Assembly: GCA_031382085.1 (NCBI GenBank)
Contig: JANMYM010000019.1
Span: 1-64,000, forward strand
DNA from: UBA964 sp031382085
GTDB taxonomy: Bacteria > Pseudomonadota > Gammaproteobacteria > Steroidobacterales > Steroidobacteraceae
DNA length: 64,000 nucleotides
Reading direction: 5' to 3'
Positions 34,402 through 42,750 of the stretch are shown piece after piece. The notes under the pieces were generated by a model. That model saw only the letters and a program-made list of their open reading frames with translations, was not told where the DNA came from and ran no database searches. The first letter of the stretch is position 1. Every line of letters starts with the position of its first letter. A program made the translations under genes and the position numbers.

Positions 34402-35292
34402 ATGACCATACCGTCAGCGCAGAATGCTACCGAGGAAATCCCGTTTCGCAGCCTGTCCGGCTATCTGATGTTGTTCATCGCCGCCCTGCTGCTGGCGCTG
34501 GCAAGCGCCAGTATTTTTGCCGTGTTCGCCGACAACACGCAGTTCTGGGGCATCGGATTCATGCTGCTGTTTGTGTTCGTCACCAAGGGCTTCTACATGC
34601 TGCAGCCCAACCAGGCCGCACTACTGATGCTGTTTGGCGATTACCGCGGCACGGACTTCAGCACTGGCCTGCGCTGGACCAATCCGTTCATGAGCAAGCA
34701 GAAGATCAGCCTGCGCTTTCGCAATTTCATCAGCGAGCGGCTCAAGGTCAATGACAAGCGTGGCAACCCGATCGAGATCGCGGCCGCGGTGGTGTGGAAG
34801 GTCCAGGACACCGCCCGCGCCGTGCTCGACGTCGATCACTACGAAGCCTACGTGCCGATTCAGGCCGAGTCGGCCATTCGCCATCTCGCGAGCGAGCATT
34901 CCTATGATCACGGCGAAGAGGACACTGGTGAGCTGACGCTGCGCGGCGGTGGCGACGTGATCATTCAGAAACTCAAGAAAGAGCTGTCGGCCCGATTCGA
35001 AAAAGCAGGTCTCGCGGTGGAAGACGCGCGCCTCACGCACCTCGCCTATGCGCCGGAAATTGCGGGCGCCATGCTGCGCCGTCAGCAGGCCGAAGCGGTG
35101 ATCGGTGCGCGCAAGCAGATCGTGCTGGGCGCGGTCAGCATGGTGGAAATGGCGCTCGACGGGCTGCGGGAACGCGGCATCGTCGATCTTAACGATGAAC
35201 GGCGTGCCGCGATGGTGTCGAATCTGTTAGTCGTGTTGTGTGCGGAGAGCGAAGCGCAGCCGGTGATCAACGCCGGAACGCTGTATCAATAG
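34402..35292 (+). CDS. SPFH/Band 7 membrane protein
   Basis: A 296-aa inner-membrane protein. Two N-terminal helices (YLMLFIAALLLALASASIFAV, GIGFMLLFVFVTKGFYML) anchor an SPFH domain beginning QPNQAALLMLFGDYRGTD, with ARAVLDVDHYEAYVPIQAESAIR typical of the stomatin/flotillin-like subgroup. It forms membrane-associated rings in other systems. AAGGAGA precedes the ATG. It is co-transcribed with the RHH regulator 12 bases downstream and preceded by its likely operator. Confidence 0.9.
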   Translation: MTIPSAQNATEEIPFRSLSGYLMLFIAALLLALASASIFAVFADNTQFWGIGFMLLFVFVTKGFYMLQPNQAALLMLFGDYRGTDFSTGLRWTNPFMSKQKISLRFRNFISERLKVNDKRGNPIEIAAAVVWKVQDTARAVLDVDHYEAYVPIQAESAIRHLASEHSYDHGEEDTGELTLRGGGDVIIQKLKKELSARFEKAGLAVEDARLTHLAYAPEIAGAMLRRQQAEAVIGARKQIVLGAVSMVEMALDGLRERGIVDLNDERRAAMVSNLLVVLCAESEAQPVINAGTLYQ

Positions 35293-35304
35293 GCGCTTGC
35301 CGGC

Positions 35305-35502
35305 ATGGCCAGCCCCGACAAGAAGCCCCTGCTGCTGCGGCTCGATCCTGCGGTCGCGAACGCCCTCGAGGCGCTCGCGGCCCAGGAGCTGCGCAGTGTC
35401 AACGGGCAAATCGAATGGCTGTTGCGCGAGGCCCTCACACGTCTTGGCCGGGAAGTTCAAACCACCACCCGCACCCAAACGCGATCCGCGCCGAAACGCT
35501 AG
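35305..35502 (+). CDS. Arc/MetJ-type ribbon-helix-helix DNA-binding protein
   Basis: A 65-aa protein with the RHH layout: beta strand KPLLLRLDPAVANALEALAA followed by the second helix VNGQIEWLLREALTRLG, closely similar to Arc-family small regulators that dimerise and bind tandem sites. The C-terminus is a Thr/Arg-rich tail. It follows the SPFH gene by 12 bases, and the 24-bp tandem palindrome at 34359 is the natural candidate target, giving autoregulation. Confidence 0.85.
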   Translation: MASPDKKPLLLRLDPAVANALEALAAQELRSVNGQIEWLLREALTRLGREVQTTTRTQTRSAPKR

Positions 35503-35514
35503 ACGGCCGCCCGC

Positions 35515-36093
35515 TTACTCCCGATTGATCACCAGGCTTTTCAGTTCCTCGGCGGAGAGGCCGGGCAGCCCGTCGATGCTGGCCCGGTTGCATTTCAGCA
35601 AATAATTGTTCAGGGCCGTGTCCGAGCTTTTGCGCAGGTAGGCCTTCGAGTCGGTTCGATCGGTGCGGAAGTCCATGAAGGGCACGCTATAGCCGCAGGA
35701 ATCCGCTACCCGCTCAACCGCGAGATGAATGATCGATCGCACGGTGGGGTGCGGCGGAAAATTTGCTAACAATTGAGAGAACAGCGGGTCATTCGGAACA
35801 ATGACCGTGCCCGTACCATGCAGCCGTACGATTCTGGGGGCACCATCGAAAGCGCAAAACATGATGACGAGGCGTCCATTTTCGCGCAGGTGTGACACGG
35901 TTTCGATACCGGAGCCGGCGCCATCCAAATAGGCAACGACGTTCGGGCCGAGGACGCGCAGCGTTTTGCCGCCTTTCGGCGAGCAATTAACGTGGCCCGC
36001 TGCGCTCAGAGGCGCGGTGGCCACGAAAAACAGGTGTTGCTCGGCAATCCAGCCTCTTAGCTTGTCGTCGATGCTGGCAAAAGTGCTTCCCAT
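35515..36093 (-). CDS. Pyridoxamine 5'-phosphate oxidase-related FMN-binding protein
   Basis: A 192-aa split-barrel flavoprotein of the PPOX family. LFFVATAPLSAAGHVNCSPKGG is the family flavin-binding strand pair, with NVVAYLDGAGSG and ENGRLVIMFCAFDGAPRIVRLHGTG following. ATG 36093 was chosen because the upstream open frame has no family similarity and overlaps the HepT remnant. These proteins reduce or bind small molecules with FMN or F420; substrate unknown. Confidence 0.88.
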   Translation of the reverse strand: MGSTFASIDDKLRGWIAEQHLFFVATAPLSAAGHVNCSPKGGKTLRVLGPNVVAYLDGAGSGIETVSHLRENGRLVIMFCAFDGAPRIVRLHGTGTVIVPNDPLFSQLLANFPPHPTVRSIIHLAVERVADSCGYSVPFMDFRTDRTDSKAYLRKSSDTALNNYLLKCNRASIDGLPGLSAEELKSLVINRE

Positions 36094-36121
36094 AAACGGG
36101 CTGTTACTGCGCCGACAGTGT

Positions 36122-36289
36122 TCAACGATGATCGAGCGAGAGCAGAAGCGCTGACAGGTCTCGTTGTAAAACGGGCAATACCGTCTCAACTGTGTTCCAA
36201 ACGACGTCCAAATTAATCTCGAAATAGCCATGCGCAATACGATTGCGCATGCCCTTCATGCTGGCCCCGGGAATGTTCGGGTGCTGCGC
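36122..36289 (-). pseudogene. HepT (HEPN, DUF86) toxin remnant
   Basis: The minus-strand frame before TGA 36122 reads AQHPNIPG, then KGMRNRIAHGYFEINLDVVW, the C-terminal third of HepT RNases with the R-N-R-I-A-H catalytic motif. The N-terminal two thirds are missing; in this frame the sequence runs straight into the MntA gene, out of phase with it. An ATG at 36259 could start a 45-aa peptide, but this is not a full HEPN domain. Confidence 0.65.
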
Positions 36290-36534
36290 GATGAGTCCGC
36301 CGGCGCGACAACATCGACCCGGACGCCTAACAATGTTGCGAGATTCTCCTGCAGGCCGCCGAGGTCAAAGAGTTTCGCCCCCGGTAGCGCATCCACCAGG
36401 AGATCCAGGTCGCTGCCGTCCCGATCATAGCCGCGTAGCACCGAGCCAAACACACGCGGATTGGCAGTGCGGAATCGGCGCGCCAGATCGCGAATCGCGG
36501 CACGGTGGGTATTCAAGACGATGGAAGGTTTCAC
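36256..36534 (-). pseudogene. MntA nucleotidyltransferase antitoxin, truncated
   Basis: 92 residues with the minimal nucleotidyltransferase core: RVFGSVLRGYDRDGSDLDLLVD carries the GS...DxD metal site. After GVRVDVV the frame leaves the family and ends in HepT-derived sequence read out of frame (SSRSTRTFPGPA). In intact loci MntA is AMP-transferring antitoxin to HepT. A deletion joining the two genes explains the shape. The catalytic core looks intact, so residual activity cannot be excluded. Confidence 0.65.
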
Positions 36535-36903
36535 GGGGTCATCATACCGTGGGCCCGCGCGTTAGTGCTCTGCAAATCCGTTGGCTGACGTCGCTCCCTC
36601 GCCATGCCGCACCTCGCTTCCTGGCGTCGCATCGAGATTCTGGCTACCGCGCAACGTGGAATTATCCAACCGATGCAGATTGTCGGGTTTTTGAAGCATT
36701 GCCATCGCTCATACGAGAAACGTGGCTGTTCGAGTAGGTCACTGCGCTAGTTTAAGTTGTTGCGGTACGCGCCGGTCTCCACGTGGGTCGATTCGCTCAA
36801 ATTCCATCGCACCAATTTGCGAAATTGGTCCGCAGGTGGATCAGATACGCTGTACGCATGCCAGTTATTCTGCGCGAACAAGTTTGGACAGCGGGACCTG
36901 GCG
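36535..36903 (+). other. Intergenic region, 369 bases
   Basis: No gene is recognisable. One GTTAG word at 36561 lies near the MntA start. The base composition is less GC-rich than neighbouring genes and several short frames are open, but none has a ribosome-binding site or similarity I know. It may be decayed sequence linked to the toxin-antitoxin remnant. Confidence 0.4.
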
Positions 36904-37653
36904 CTAGAAATAGCTCGGCTCGGCGACCGGGGCCGAGCGCACCACCCAGGCCAATGCCAGGCCTAACAAGGCGACGATGACAAGCGCGAACCACAGCCGC
37001 GAGCCGGCGATGCCCTGGCCCGCCGGCACCTGCAAGGCGGGCTTGCGGCCGCTGATCATCGGCCAGACCAGGTTCTCGCGCTTGACAACCAGATAGAGCA
37101 GCGCCGCCAGCACGTGCAGGCCGATGAATACCAGCATGATTTCCGCGATCTCCGCGTGCCAGCCGGTGAGTTGGCGCGACAGCTGCGGCGAGACATAGCC
37201 CATCAGCGGACCATACTCGAATACATCCGGATCGCTGGCGAACAGGCCGGTGCAGGCCTGGCCTAACAACAGGCCGAGCAGCGCGAGCACCGAGAGTGCC
37301 CCGAGCGGGTTGTGCCCGGCGGTCGCGACATTGCGGCCAGCTAACAACCCGGCGACATAGCGTATGATTGCGCCGGGGCCGCGCACGAACTGCGTGAAGC
37401 GTGCGTGCCGCGTGCCGACGAAACCCCAGGCGAGGCGCGTGACCACCAGCACGAACGTGCTATAACCCAGCCAAGTGTGAAGTTGAAACCAGTCGCCGGG
37501 CAATTTGCGCGTCGCCCAGGCGCCAGCGACCGTCAGCACCAGCAGCCAGTGCGTCGTTCGCACCCACAGATCCCAGACCAGCACCTGCCCCGAGTGCGGC
37601 GCCGCCGGGTTGTTAGATGTCGTGCCGCTGGTTGTATTCGATGAAGTAGTCAT
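36904..37653 (-). CDS. Cytochrome b561-type di-haem membrane protein
   Basis: A 249-aa inner-membrane protein with four or five helices. VWDLWVRTTHWLLVLTV holds the first haem His, QLHTWLGYSTFVLVVTRL the second, and GWHAEIAEIMLVFIGLHVLAA the last two, the layout of bacterial b561/Ni-Fe hydrogenase b-type subunits. It would carry electrons between quinol and a periplasmic cytochrome. Its ATG lies 41 bases inside the end of the VOC gene, with GGGA upstream. Confidence 0.88.
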   Translation of the reverse strand: MTTSSNTTSGTTSNNPAAPHSGQVLVWDLWVRTTHWLLVLTVAGAWATRKLPGDWFQLHTWLGYSTFVLVVTRLAWGFVGTRHARFTQFVRGPGAIIRYVAGLLAGRNVATAGHNPLGALSVLALLGLLLGQACTGLFASDPDVFEYGPLMGYVSPQLSRQLTGWHAEIAEIMLVFIGLHVLAALLYLVVKRENLVWPMISGRKPALQVPAGQGIAGSRLWFALVIVALLGLALAWVVRSAPVAEPSYF

Positions 37654-38077
37654 CCGGGTCCCACAAGGACAGTGAAGTCATTCTGAGCTGCTGGCCGGTG
37701 GCGCCACGCACCTCAAAGGTATGCGGCGGCGCATGGATGCGCGCACCCAATGCCAGGGCCCGCTGATGCACGGCTGCGACATCGTCGCCCTGCATGACGA
37801 AGACGATGTCGCCAATACCCAGGCGCTCGCGGCGAGGTGGCGCCGGCAGCGCGGGTTCGGTGAATTGCAGCAAGCCGATCATGCCGACCACCGGGTCCGC
37901 CGCCTGCAGGATGATGAGGCGGGTCTTGTCGCCAGCCTTGCCAGCTGCCAGGCCCACGCCCGACAGGACGATCTCATCGTCATACCAGACCGCAAGGCCC
38001 AGGACGTCGCGATAAAAGTCGCGGGAACATTCCAGCGACCGGACAATCAAAGTCGTTCGTTTTACCAGAGTGGGCAT
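37613..38077 (-). CDS. VOC (glyoxalase/bleomycin-resistance fold) protein
   Basis: A 154-aa vicinal-oxygen-chelate protein. The N-terminal LVKRTTLIVRSLECSRDFYRDVLGL and C-terminal MTSLSLWDPDDYFIEYNQ are the two halves of the fold, the final E being a usual metal ligand. A His ligand in the first strand is replaced, so the metal site may be altered. The 3' end overlaps the cytochrome b561 start by 41 bases in another frame. The stop TAA is in a GTTAG word. Confidence 0.82.
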   Translation of the reverse strand: MPTLVKRTTLIVRSLECSRDFYRDVLGLAVWYDDEIVLSGVGLAAGKAGDKTRLIILQAADPVVGMIGLLQFTEPALPAPPRRERLGIGDIVFVMQGDDVAAVHQRALALGARIHAPPHTFEVRGATGQQLRMTSLSLWDPDDYFIEYNQRHDI

Positions 38078-38172
38078 AGGTGCAAAGAATACCAGCAGAG
38101 CTTGAATTCCTTGAGCCAACCCGATCAAAATCGCGGCCCCCGGAGCCTTAGTCGCTCACCCAGTAAAAGAAC

Positions 38173-39096
38173 ATGCTCAAAACTGACGGTCTGATTAAAC
38201 GCTACGGCACACTGACCGCCGTGGACGGCGTGAGCTTTTCGGCCACCGCCGGCGAGGTACTCGGGTTTCTCGGCCCCAATGGCGCCGGCAAATCGACCAC
38301 GATGCGCATGATCGCGGGCTTTGTGACGCCGACCGCCGGGACCGCGAGCATCTGTGGTCACGACATTCAGTCGGACCCGATCGCGGCCAAGCGGCAGCTC
38401 GGCTATCTGCCGGAAGGCGCACCGGGTTACGGCGAAATGACGGTCGAAGGCTTCCTGCGTTTTGTCGCCGACCTGCGCGGCCTCACGCGCGAGCGCCGCG
38501 TCGCGCGCCTGCGCGACGTGACGGCACGGTTGCAACTGGCCGATGTTGCGGGCCAGACGCTTGATACCTTGTCGAAGGGATTCCGGCGCCGCGTCGGCCT
38601 TGCCCAGTCCATCCTGCACGATCCGCCGGTGCTGATCCTCGATGAGCCGACCGACGGCCTCGATCCGAATCAGAAGCACGAGGTGCGCGCACTGATCGCG
38701 GAAATGGCGCGCAACAAACTGGTGGTCATTTCCACGCATATCCTTGAAGAGGTTGATGCGGTGTGCACGCGCGCGATCATCATTGCGCGCGGCAGGATTG
38801 TCGCCGACGAAACCCCACAAGGACTCGCCGCGCAGTCCCGTTACCACCGCGCGATCAGCCTGCGGCTGCAGGACAGCGCCGATACGGAACGCGTTCGCAG
38901 CGCACTGGCTACCCTGCCCGGCGTCAGCACGATCGAGGCGTCGGCCGACGATGGACGCATCACGGTGTTTCCGGTGCGGGATCAGGAACTCGCGCCCGTG
39001 GTCAATCGCGCGCTGGAGCAGATGGGACTTCGATTGCGTTCGCTCGCGATCGAGGCAGGACGACTGGACGACGTTTTTCGCCGGATCACCACATGA
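38173..39096 (+). CDS. ABC transporter ATPase, GldA-like
   Basis: A 307-aa ATP-binding subunit. Walker A FLGPNGAGKST at about 33-43, signature LSKGFRRR (the usual LSGG is degenerate), Walker B PVLILDEPTDGLDP and H-loop STHILEE are present. The C-terminal 90 residues match the regulatory domain seen in GldA/CcmA-type exporters. It starts an operon of four genes joined by ATGA overlaps (GldA-like, GldF-like, GldG-like, DUF4340). Confidence 0.93.
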   Translation: MLKTDGLIKRYGTLTAVDGVSFSATAGEVLGFLGPNGAGKSTTMRMIAGFVTPTAGTASICGHDIQSDPIAAKRQLGYLPEGAPGYGEMTVEGFLRFVADLRGLTRERRVARLRDVTARLQLADVAGQTLDTLSKGFRRRVGLAQSILHDPPVLILDEPTDGLDPNQKHEVRALIAEMARNKLVVISTHILEEVDAVCTRAIIIARGRIVADETPQGLAAQSRYHRAISLRLQDSADTERVRSALATLPGVSTIEASADDGRITVFPVRDQELAPVVNRALEQMGLRLRSLAIEAGRLDDVFRRITT

Positions 39097-39830
39097 ATCA
39101 CATTCGCAGTATTTTTCGTCGAGAACTCGCCAGTTATTTCGGCACCCCACTCGCCTACGTGTTCGTGCTCATCTTCCTGGTGGCCGCGAGCGCCATGGCG
39201 TTTCAGCTCGGACGCCTGTTTGAACGCGGCCAGGCGGATCTGCAGCCGTTCTTCACGTTTCATCCCTGGTTGTATTTGTTGTTAGTACCGGCCGTGGCAA
39301 TGCGGCTCTGGGCGGAGGAGCGGCGCAGCGGCACGATCGAGCTGCTGCTCACGCAACCTATCACGCTGTGGCAAGCGGTGATGGGCAAGTTTCTGGCGGC
39401 CTGGGCATTTATCGGCATCGCACTCGCGCTGACTTTTCCGATCTGGATCACCATCGACTATCTCGGCGACCCGGACAATGGCGCGATCGCGGCCGCTTAC
39501 TTCGGCAGCTTCCTGATGGCCGGCGGGTTTCTCGCGGTAGGCAGCTGCATGTCTGCGCTGACCCGCAATCAGGTGGTCGCTTTCGTGTTAGCGGTCGCGA
39601 TGTGTCTTGTGCTGCTGCTGATCGGTTATCCCGCGGTGCTGGATGCGGTATCGGGCTGGGCGCCGCGCCTGCTCACGGACACGCTCGCATCGCTGTCCTT
39701 CTACACGCATTTCGAGTCGCTGCAGAAGGGCGTCATCGATCTGCGCGACGTGCTCTTTTATCTGCTGCTCAGCGGTTTCTTTCTGTCAGCAACCTGCGTG
39801 GTGCTGGATGCGCGCCGAGGTGACGTATGA
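39093..39830 (+). CDS. ABC-2 type permease, GldF-like
   Basis: A 245-aa inner-membrane permease with six helices; RRELASYFGTPLAYVFVLIFLVAA and EERRSGTIELLLTQPI are ABC-2/GldF signatures. It overlaps the ATPase gene by ATGA and the GldG-like gene likewise, so the products are made in step. In Bacteroidetes GldAFG serve gliding; homologues in Proteobacteria have no known cargo. Confidence 0.92.
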   Translation: MNHIRSIFRRELASYFGTPLAYVFVLIFLVAASAMAFQLGRLFERGQADLQPFFTFHPWLYLLLVPAVAMRLWAEERRSGTIELLLTQPITLWQAVMGKFLAAWAFIGIALALTFPIWITIDYLGDPDNGAIAAAYFGSFLMAGGFLAVGSCMSALTRNQVVAFVLAVAMCLVLLLIGYPAVLDAVSGWAPRLLTDTLASLSFYTHFESLQKGVIDLRDVLFYLLLSGFFLSATCVVLDARRGDV

Positions 39831-41707
39831 GGCGCGCGCCACTCAATGCCCTGGGGCTGGTGCTGCTCGGCGTGCTGTTCATCGGCCTCATCGCACTCAG
39901 CAACCGCGGCCTGCGCGGCGCACGCATGGACCTGACAGCTAACAAGCTGTATACGCTGGCGCCCGGCAGCCGCAATATCGTCGGTGGCCTCAAGGAGCCG
40001 GTCAGCCTCTACTTCTATTTCAGCAGCAAGGCCGCCGATCAGTTTCCACCCATCAAGAACTATGCGGTGCGCGTGCAGGAGTTCCTGCAGGAACTGGCGT
40101 CGCGCAGCAACGGCAAATTACGCCTGCAAATAATCGATCCCGAACCGTCGTCCGAGGACGAAGATCGCGCCACTGAGGCTGGCTTGCGCGCTCTGCCGAT
40201 CGGCGCCGGGGGCGAAACGCTGTATTTTGGCCTCGCCGCCACTAACGCGACCGACGGCAAGGCGAACATCGAATTCTTCGACTACCAGAAGGAACGCTTT
40301 CTGGAATACGACGTCGTCAAGCTGATACAGCAGCTGTCGACGCCGAGAAAAACGGTGATCGGCTGGCTAACGGGCCTGCCAATGGCGGGCAGCTTCGACC
40401 CGCAAGCCGGCCGACCCACAGATCCCTGGGTCATTCTCGAGCAGGTGCAGCAGCAGTACGACGTGCGCATGCTGGACAGCAAGCTCACGCAGATCGAAGC
40501 GGTGGTCGATGTGCTGGTGATCGTTCATCCGAAAAACCTGCCGCAGCCGGCACTTGTCGCGATCGACCAGTTTGCGCTGCGTGGCGGACGGATCCTGCTG
40601 TTCGTCGACCCCAGCGCCGAAGGCGACACGGAAGGCGCCGAACCCGGCAATCCGCTGGGTGCGATGGGCGTCGACCGCAAATCAAACTTCGCGCCGCTGC
40701 TGGCAGCCTGGGGCGTCGACTTCGATAGCGGCAAAATTTTGGGTGACCGCGGCCTGGGCCTGTCGGTCACGGTGCGCCAGGGGGCAGCGCCCACGCGGCA
40801 CATCGGCGTCGTCGGACTGCGCGATGACAACCTGACTCGCGAAGACGTCGTGACGGGCGGGCTGCATAGCATCATCCTGTACTCCAGCGGCGTCATCAAA
40901 CCCGCCAAGGGCGCCACGACAAAATTTGAACCGCTATTGCGCTCCAGCGCCGATGCCGCGTTGTTAGGTGGCGAGAAATTCCAGATGCTGATGGACCCGG
41001 CGATACTGCTGGACGGGTTCAAGCCGCAGGGTCAGTTCAGCATCGCGGCGCGGGTCTTCGGACCGGTCAACAGTGCATTCCCCAGCCAGGCGCCGCTGCA
41101 GAAGTCGAGCAAGCCGCTCAACGCGATCGTAGTCGCCGACTCCGACCTGCTGCAGGATTTCCTGTGGCTGGAATCCAATTCGTTGTTCGGGCAGCGCGTC
41201 GTCACGCCGACCGCTAACAATGGCGATTTCGTGCTGAACTCGCTGGAGAACCTCGCGGGCAGCAGCGACCTGATCAGCCTGCGTGGACGTGGCAGTTATT
41301 CACGACCCTTCGACCGGGTCGAGGACCTGCGGCGCAACGCCGAATCGCGCTTCCGGGACCAGGAGCAGCGTCTCGATGCTGAGTTGGCCACCACCGAGCA
41401 AAAACTCTCCGAGCTGCAGTCTCGTCGCAGCGACAAGGCGGACACGATCCTGAGCGCCGAGCAGAAAGCCGAGCTCGATCGCTTCGGCGCCGAACGCAGC
41501 CGCATCCGCCGCGAGCTGCGCGCGGTGAAACTTGACCTGAACCGCGACATCGAAGCACTCGGCCGCAACGTGAAGCTGTTCAACATCGTCGCCTGGCCGT
41601 TGTTGGTGGCAGGGCTGGCGCTCCTGTATCCCGCCTGGCGCAAACGGCGCAATGCGGCGATTCGCATGCTGGAACACGGCCGCGCGGGCGGCACGCAGGC
41701 GCCATGA
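39827..41707 (+). CDS. GldG-like ABC-associated periplasmic-domain protein
   Basis: A 626-aa protein anchored by an N-terminal helix (ALGLVLLGVLFIGLIAL) and a C-terminal helix (LFNIVAWPLLVAGLALLY). The large domain between them has the family openings RMDLTANKLYTLAPGSRNIV and VDVLVIVHPKNLPQPALVAID. A coiled coil (about 495-590) precedes the last helix. It is the GldG-type subunit of the ABC complex encoded just upstream; role in substrate capture is presumed. Confidence 0.9.
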   Translation: MRRAPLNALGLVLLGVLFIGLIALSNRGLRGARMDLTANKLYTLAPGSRNIVGGLKEPVSLYFYFSSKAADQFPPIKNYAVRVQEFLQELASRSNGKLRLQIIDPEPSSEDEDRATEAGLRALPIGAGGETLYFGLAATNATDGKANIEFFDYQKERFLEYDVVKLIQQLSTPRKTVIGWLTGLPMAGSFDPQAGRPTDPWVILEQVQQQYDVRMLDSKLTQIEAVVDVLVIVHPKNLPQPALVAIDQFALRGGRILLFVDPSAEGDTEGAEPGNPLGAMGVDRKSNFAPLLAAWGVDFDSGKILGDRGLGLSVTVRQGAAPTRHIGVVGLRDDNLTREDVVTGGLHSIILYSSGVIKPAKGATTKFEPLLRSSADAALLGGEKFQMLMDPAILLDGFKPQGQFSIAARVFGPVNSAFPSQAPLQKSSKPLNAIVVADSDLLQDFLWLESNSLFGQRVVTPTANNGDFVLNSLENLAGSSDLISLRGRGSYSRPFDRVEDLRRNAESRFRDQEQRLDAELATTEQKLSELQSRRSDKADTILSAEQKAELDRFGAERSRIRRELRAVKLDLNRDIEALGRNVKLFNIVAWPLLVAGLALLYPAWRKRRNAAIRMLEHGRAGGTQAP

Positions 41708-42723
41708 ATCGCCGCGCCGTCGCCTGGCTCGCCATCGCTGCCGCGGTCGTGGCGCTGGCCGCGGTCTGGGTCGACCGGGGACAGGCCGGCCGCTCGTTTG
41801 CCGGGCAGTCCGGCAAGCTGTGGCCCGATTTCGCGGCGCGGCTCAATCAAATTGAACAAGTCCGCATCTCGCGCGGCGACGGCAGCCGGGTCACGTTGCA
41901 ACGCACGCCGGCAGGCTGGCAAGTCAACGAACGTCGCTACGCCGCGGATGCCGGAAAAATTCGCAAGCTGCTGCTCGATCTGACGGCGCTGGAGATTCTC
42001 GAGGAAAAAACCAGCAACCCGCAAAGCTATGCCGTGTTAGGTATCGATGCCCCGACAACGCCGGCCTCAGCCGGCACTTTGCTGGAACTTTTCATTGCCG
42101 GCAAGACCAGCGGCGCACCGGCATATGCGCTGGTGGCCGGCAAATCGGCGGGCAGCCGGGAAATTTATGCGCGCCGGCCCGGTGACAAGCCGGGTCTGCT
42201 GCTGCGTCCGGCGCCGCTCATCGATGCGACGCCCGCGCGCTGGCTGGACACGGCGCTCATCGACATCAAGGCCGGCGCGATCCGGCAGCTGCAGGCAACA
42301 CCCGCCGCGGGTGCCGCCTGGACCCTGAGCCGCGGCGCCGCCGGCACTGCCGACATGGCGCTGGATCGCGGTACTGCGAAGGTCGCGGCGACGCCCGACA
42401 ACAACGTCGTCAGCGGATTGTTAGGTAGTTTCGCGAACCTCAGTTTTGAGGACGTGCGGGATAGCGCCACGCCCCCGGCCGCGGCCGTCGAGCGGCTGCA
42501 GCTGCAGACTATTGACGGGCTGACGCTGGACATTGCGGGCATCCATGCTGGCGACAAGCGCTGGGTCCGGATCGGAGCCGCGGCCAGCAACGCTGCCGCC
42601 GGCGGCGCGGCGGAACACATCCAGCAGCTGGTAACGGGTCACGAATTCGAAATCCCGACCTGGAAATACGACGCCATTTTCCGGAAACGCGACGAAATTG
42701 CGCCGCCGGCACCACGCAGCTAA
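41704..42723 (+). CDS. DUF4340 domain protein
   Basis: A 339-aa protein with an N-terminal membrane helix (AWLAIAAAVVALAAVWV). Pairs of repeated modules (VRISRGDGSRVTLQRTPAGW and LQLQTIDGLTLDIAGI) are DUF4340 hallmarks; the family is almost always encoded after GldG-like proteins and is thought to act with the ABC complex. It overlaps the previous gene by ATGA. The stop TAA lies in a CTAAC word. Confidence 0.88.
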   Translation: MNRRAVAWLAIAAAVVALAAVWVDRGQAGRSFAGQSGKLWPDFAARLNQIEQVRISRGDGSRVTLQRTPAGWQVNERRYAADAGKIRKLLLDLTALEILEEKTSNPQSYAVLGIDAPTTPASAGTLLELFIAGKTSGAPAYALVAGKSAGSREIYARRPGDKPGLLLRPAPLIDATPARWLDTALIDIKAGAIRQLQATPAAGAAWTLSRGAAGTADMALDRGTAKVAATPDNNVVSGLLGSFANLSFEDVRDSATPPAAAVERLQLQTIDGLTLDIAGIHAGDKRWVRIGAAASNAAAGGAAEHIQQLVTGHEFEIPTWKYDAIFRKRDEIAPPAPRS

Positions 42724-42738
42724 CGCCCTTTAATGGGT

Positions 42739-42744
42739 TACAAT
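42739..42744 (+). promoter_or_regulatory. -10 box for pepA, possibly leaderless
   Basis: TACAAT ends six bases before ATG 42751, so transcription would start at or next to the start codon. No clear -35 is visible 16-18 bases upstream. Confidence 0.4.
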
Positions 42745-42750
42745 GGCCGG

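Noticed and set aside
36122..36259. HepT fragment as a functional short toxin
   Set aside because: Only the last third of the HEPN domain is left, without the helices needed for the dimer and active site.
42001..42050. GTTAG word at 42036 as a frameshift site in the DUF4340 gene
   Set aside because: The frame is continuous and the protein length normal; there is no slippery run.
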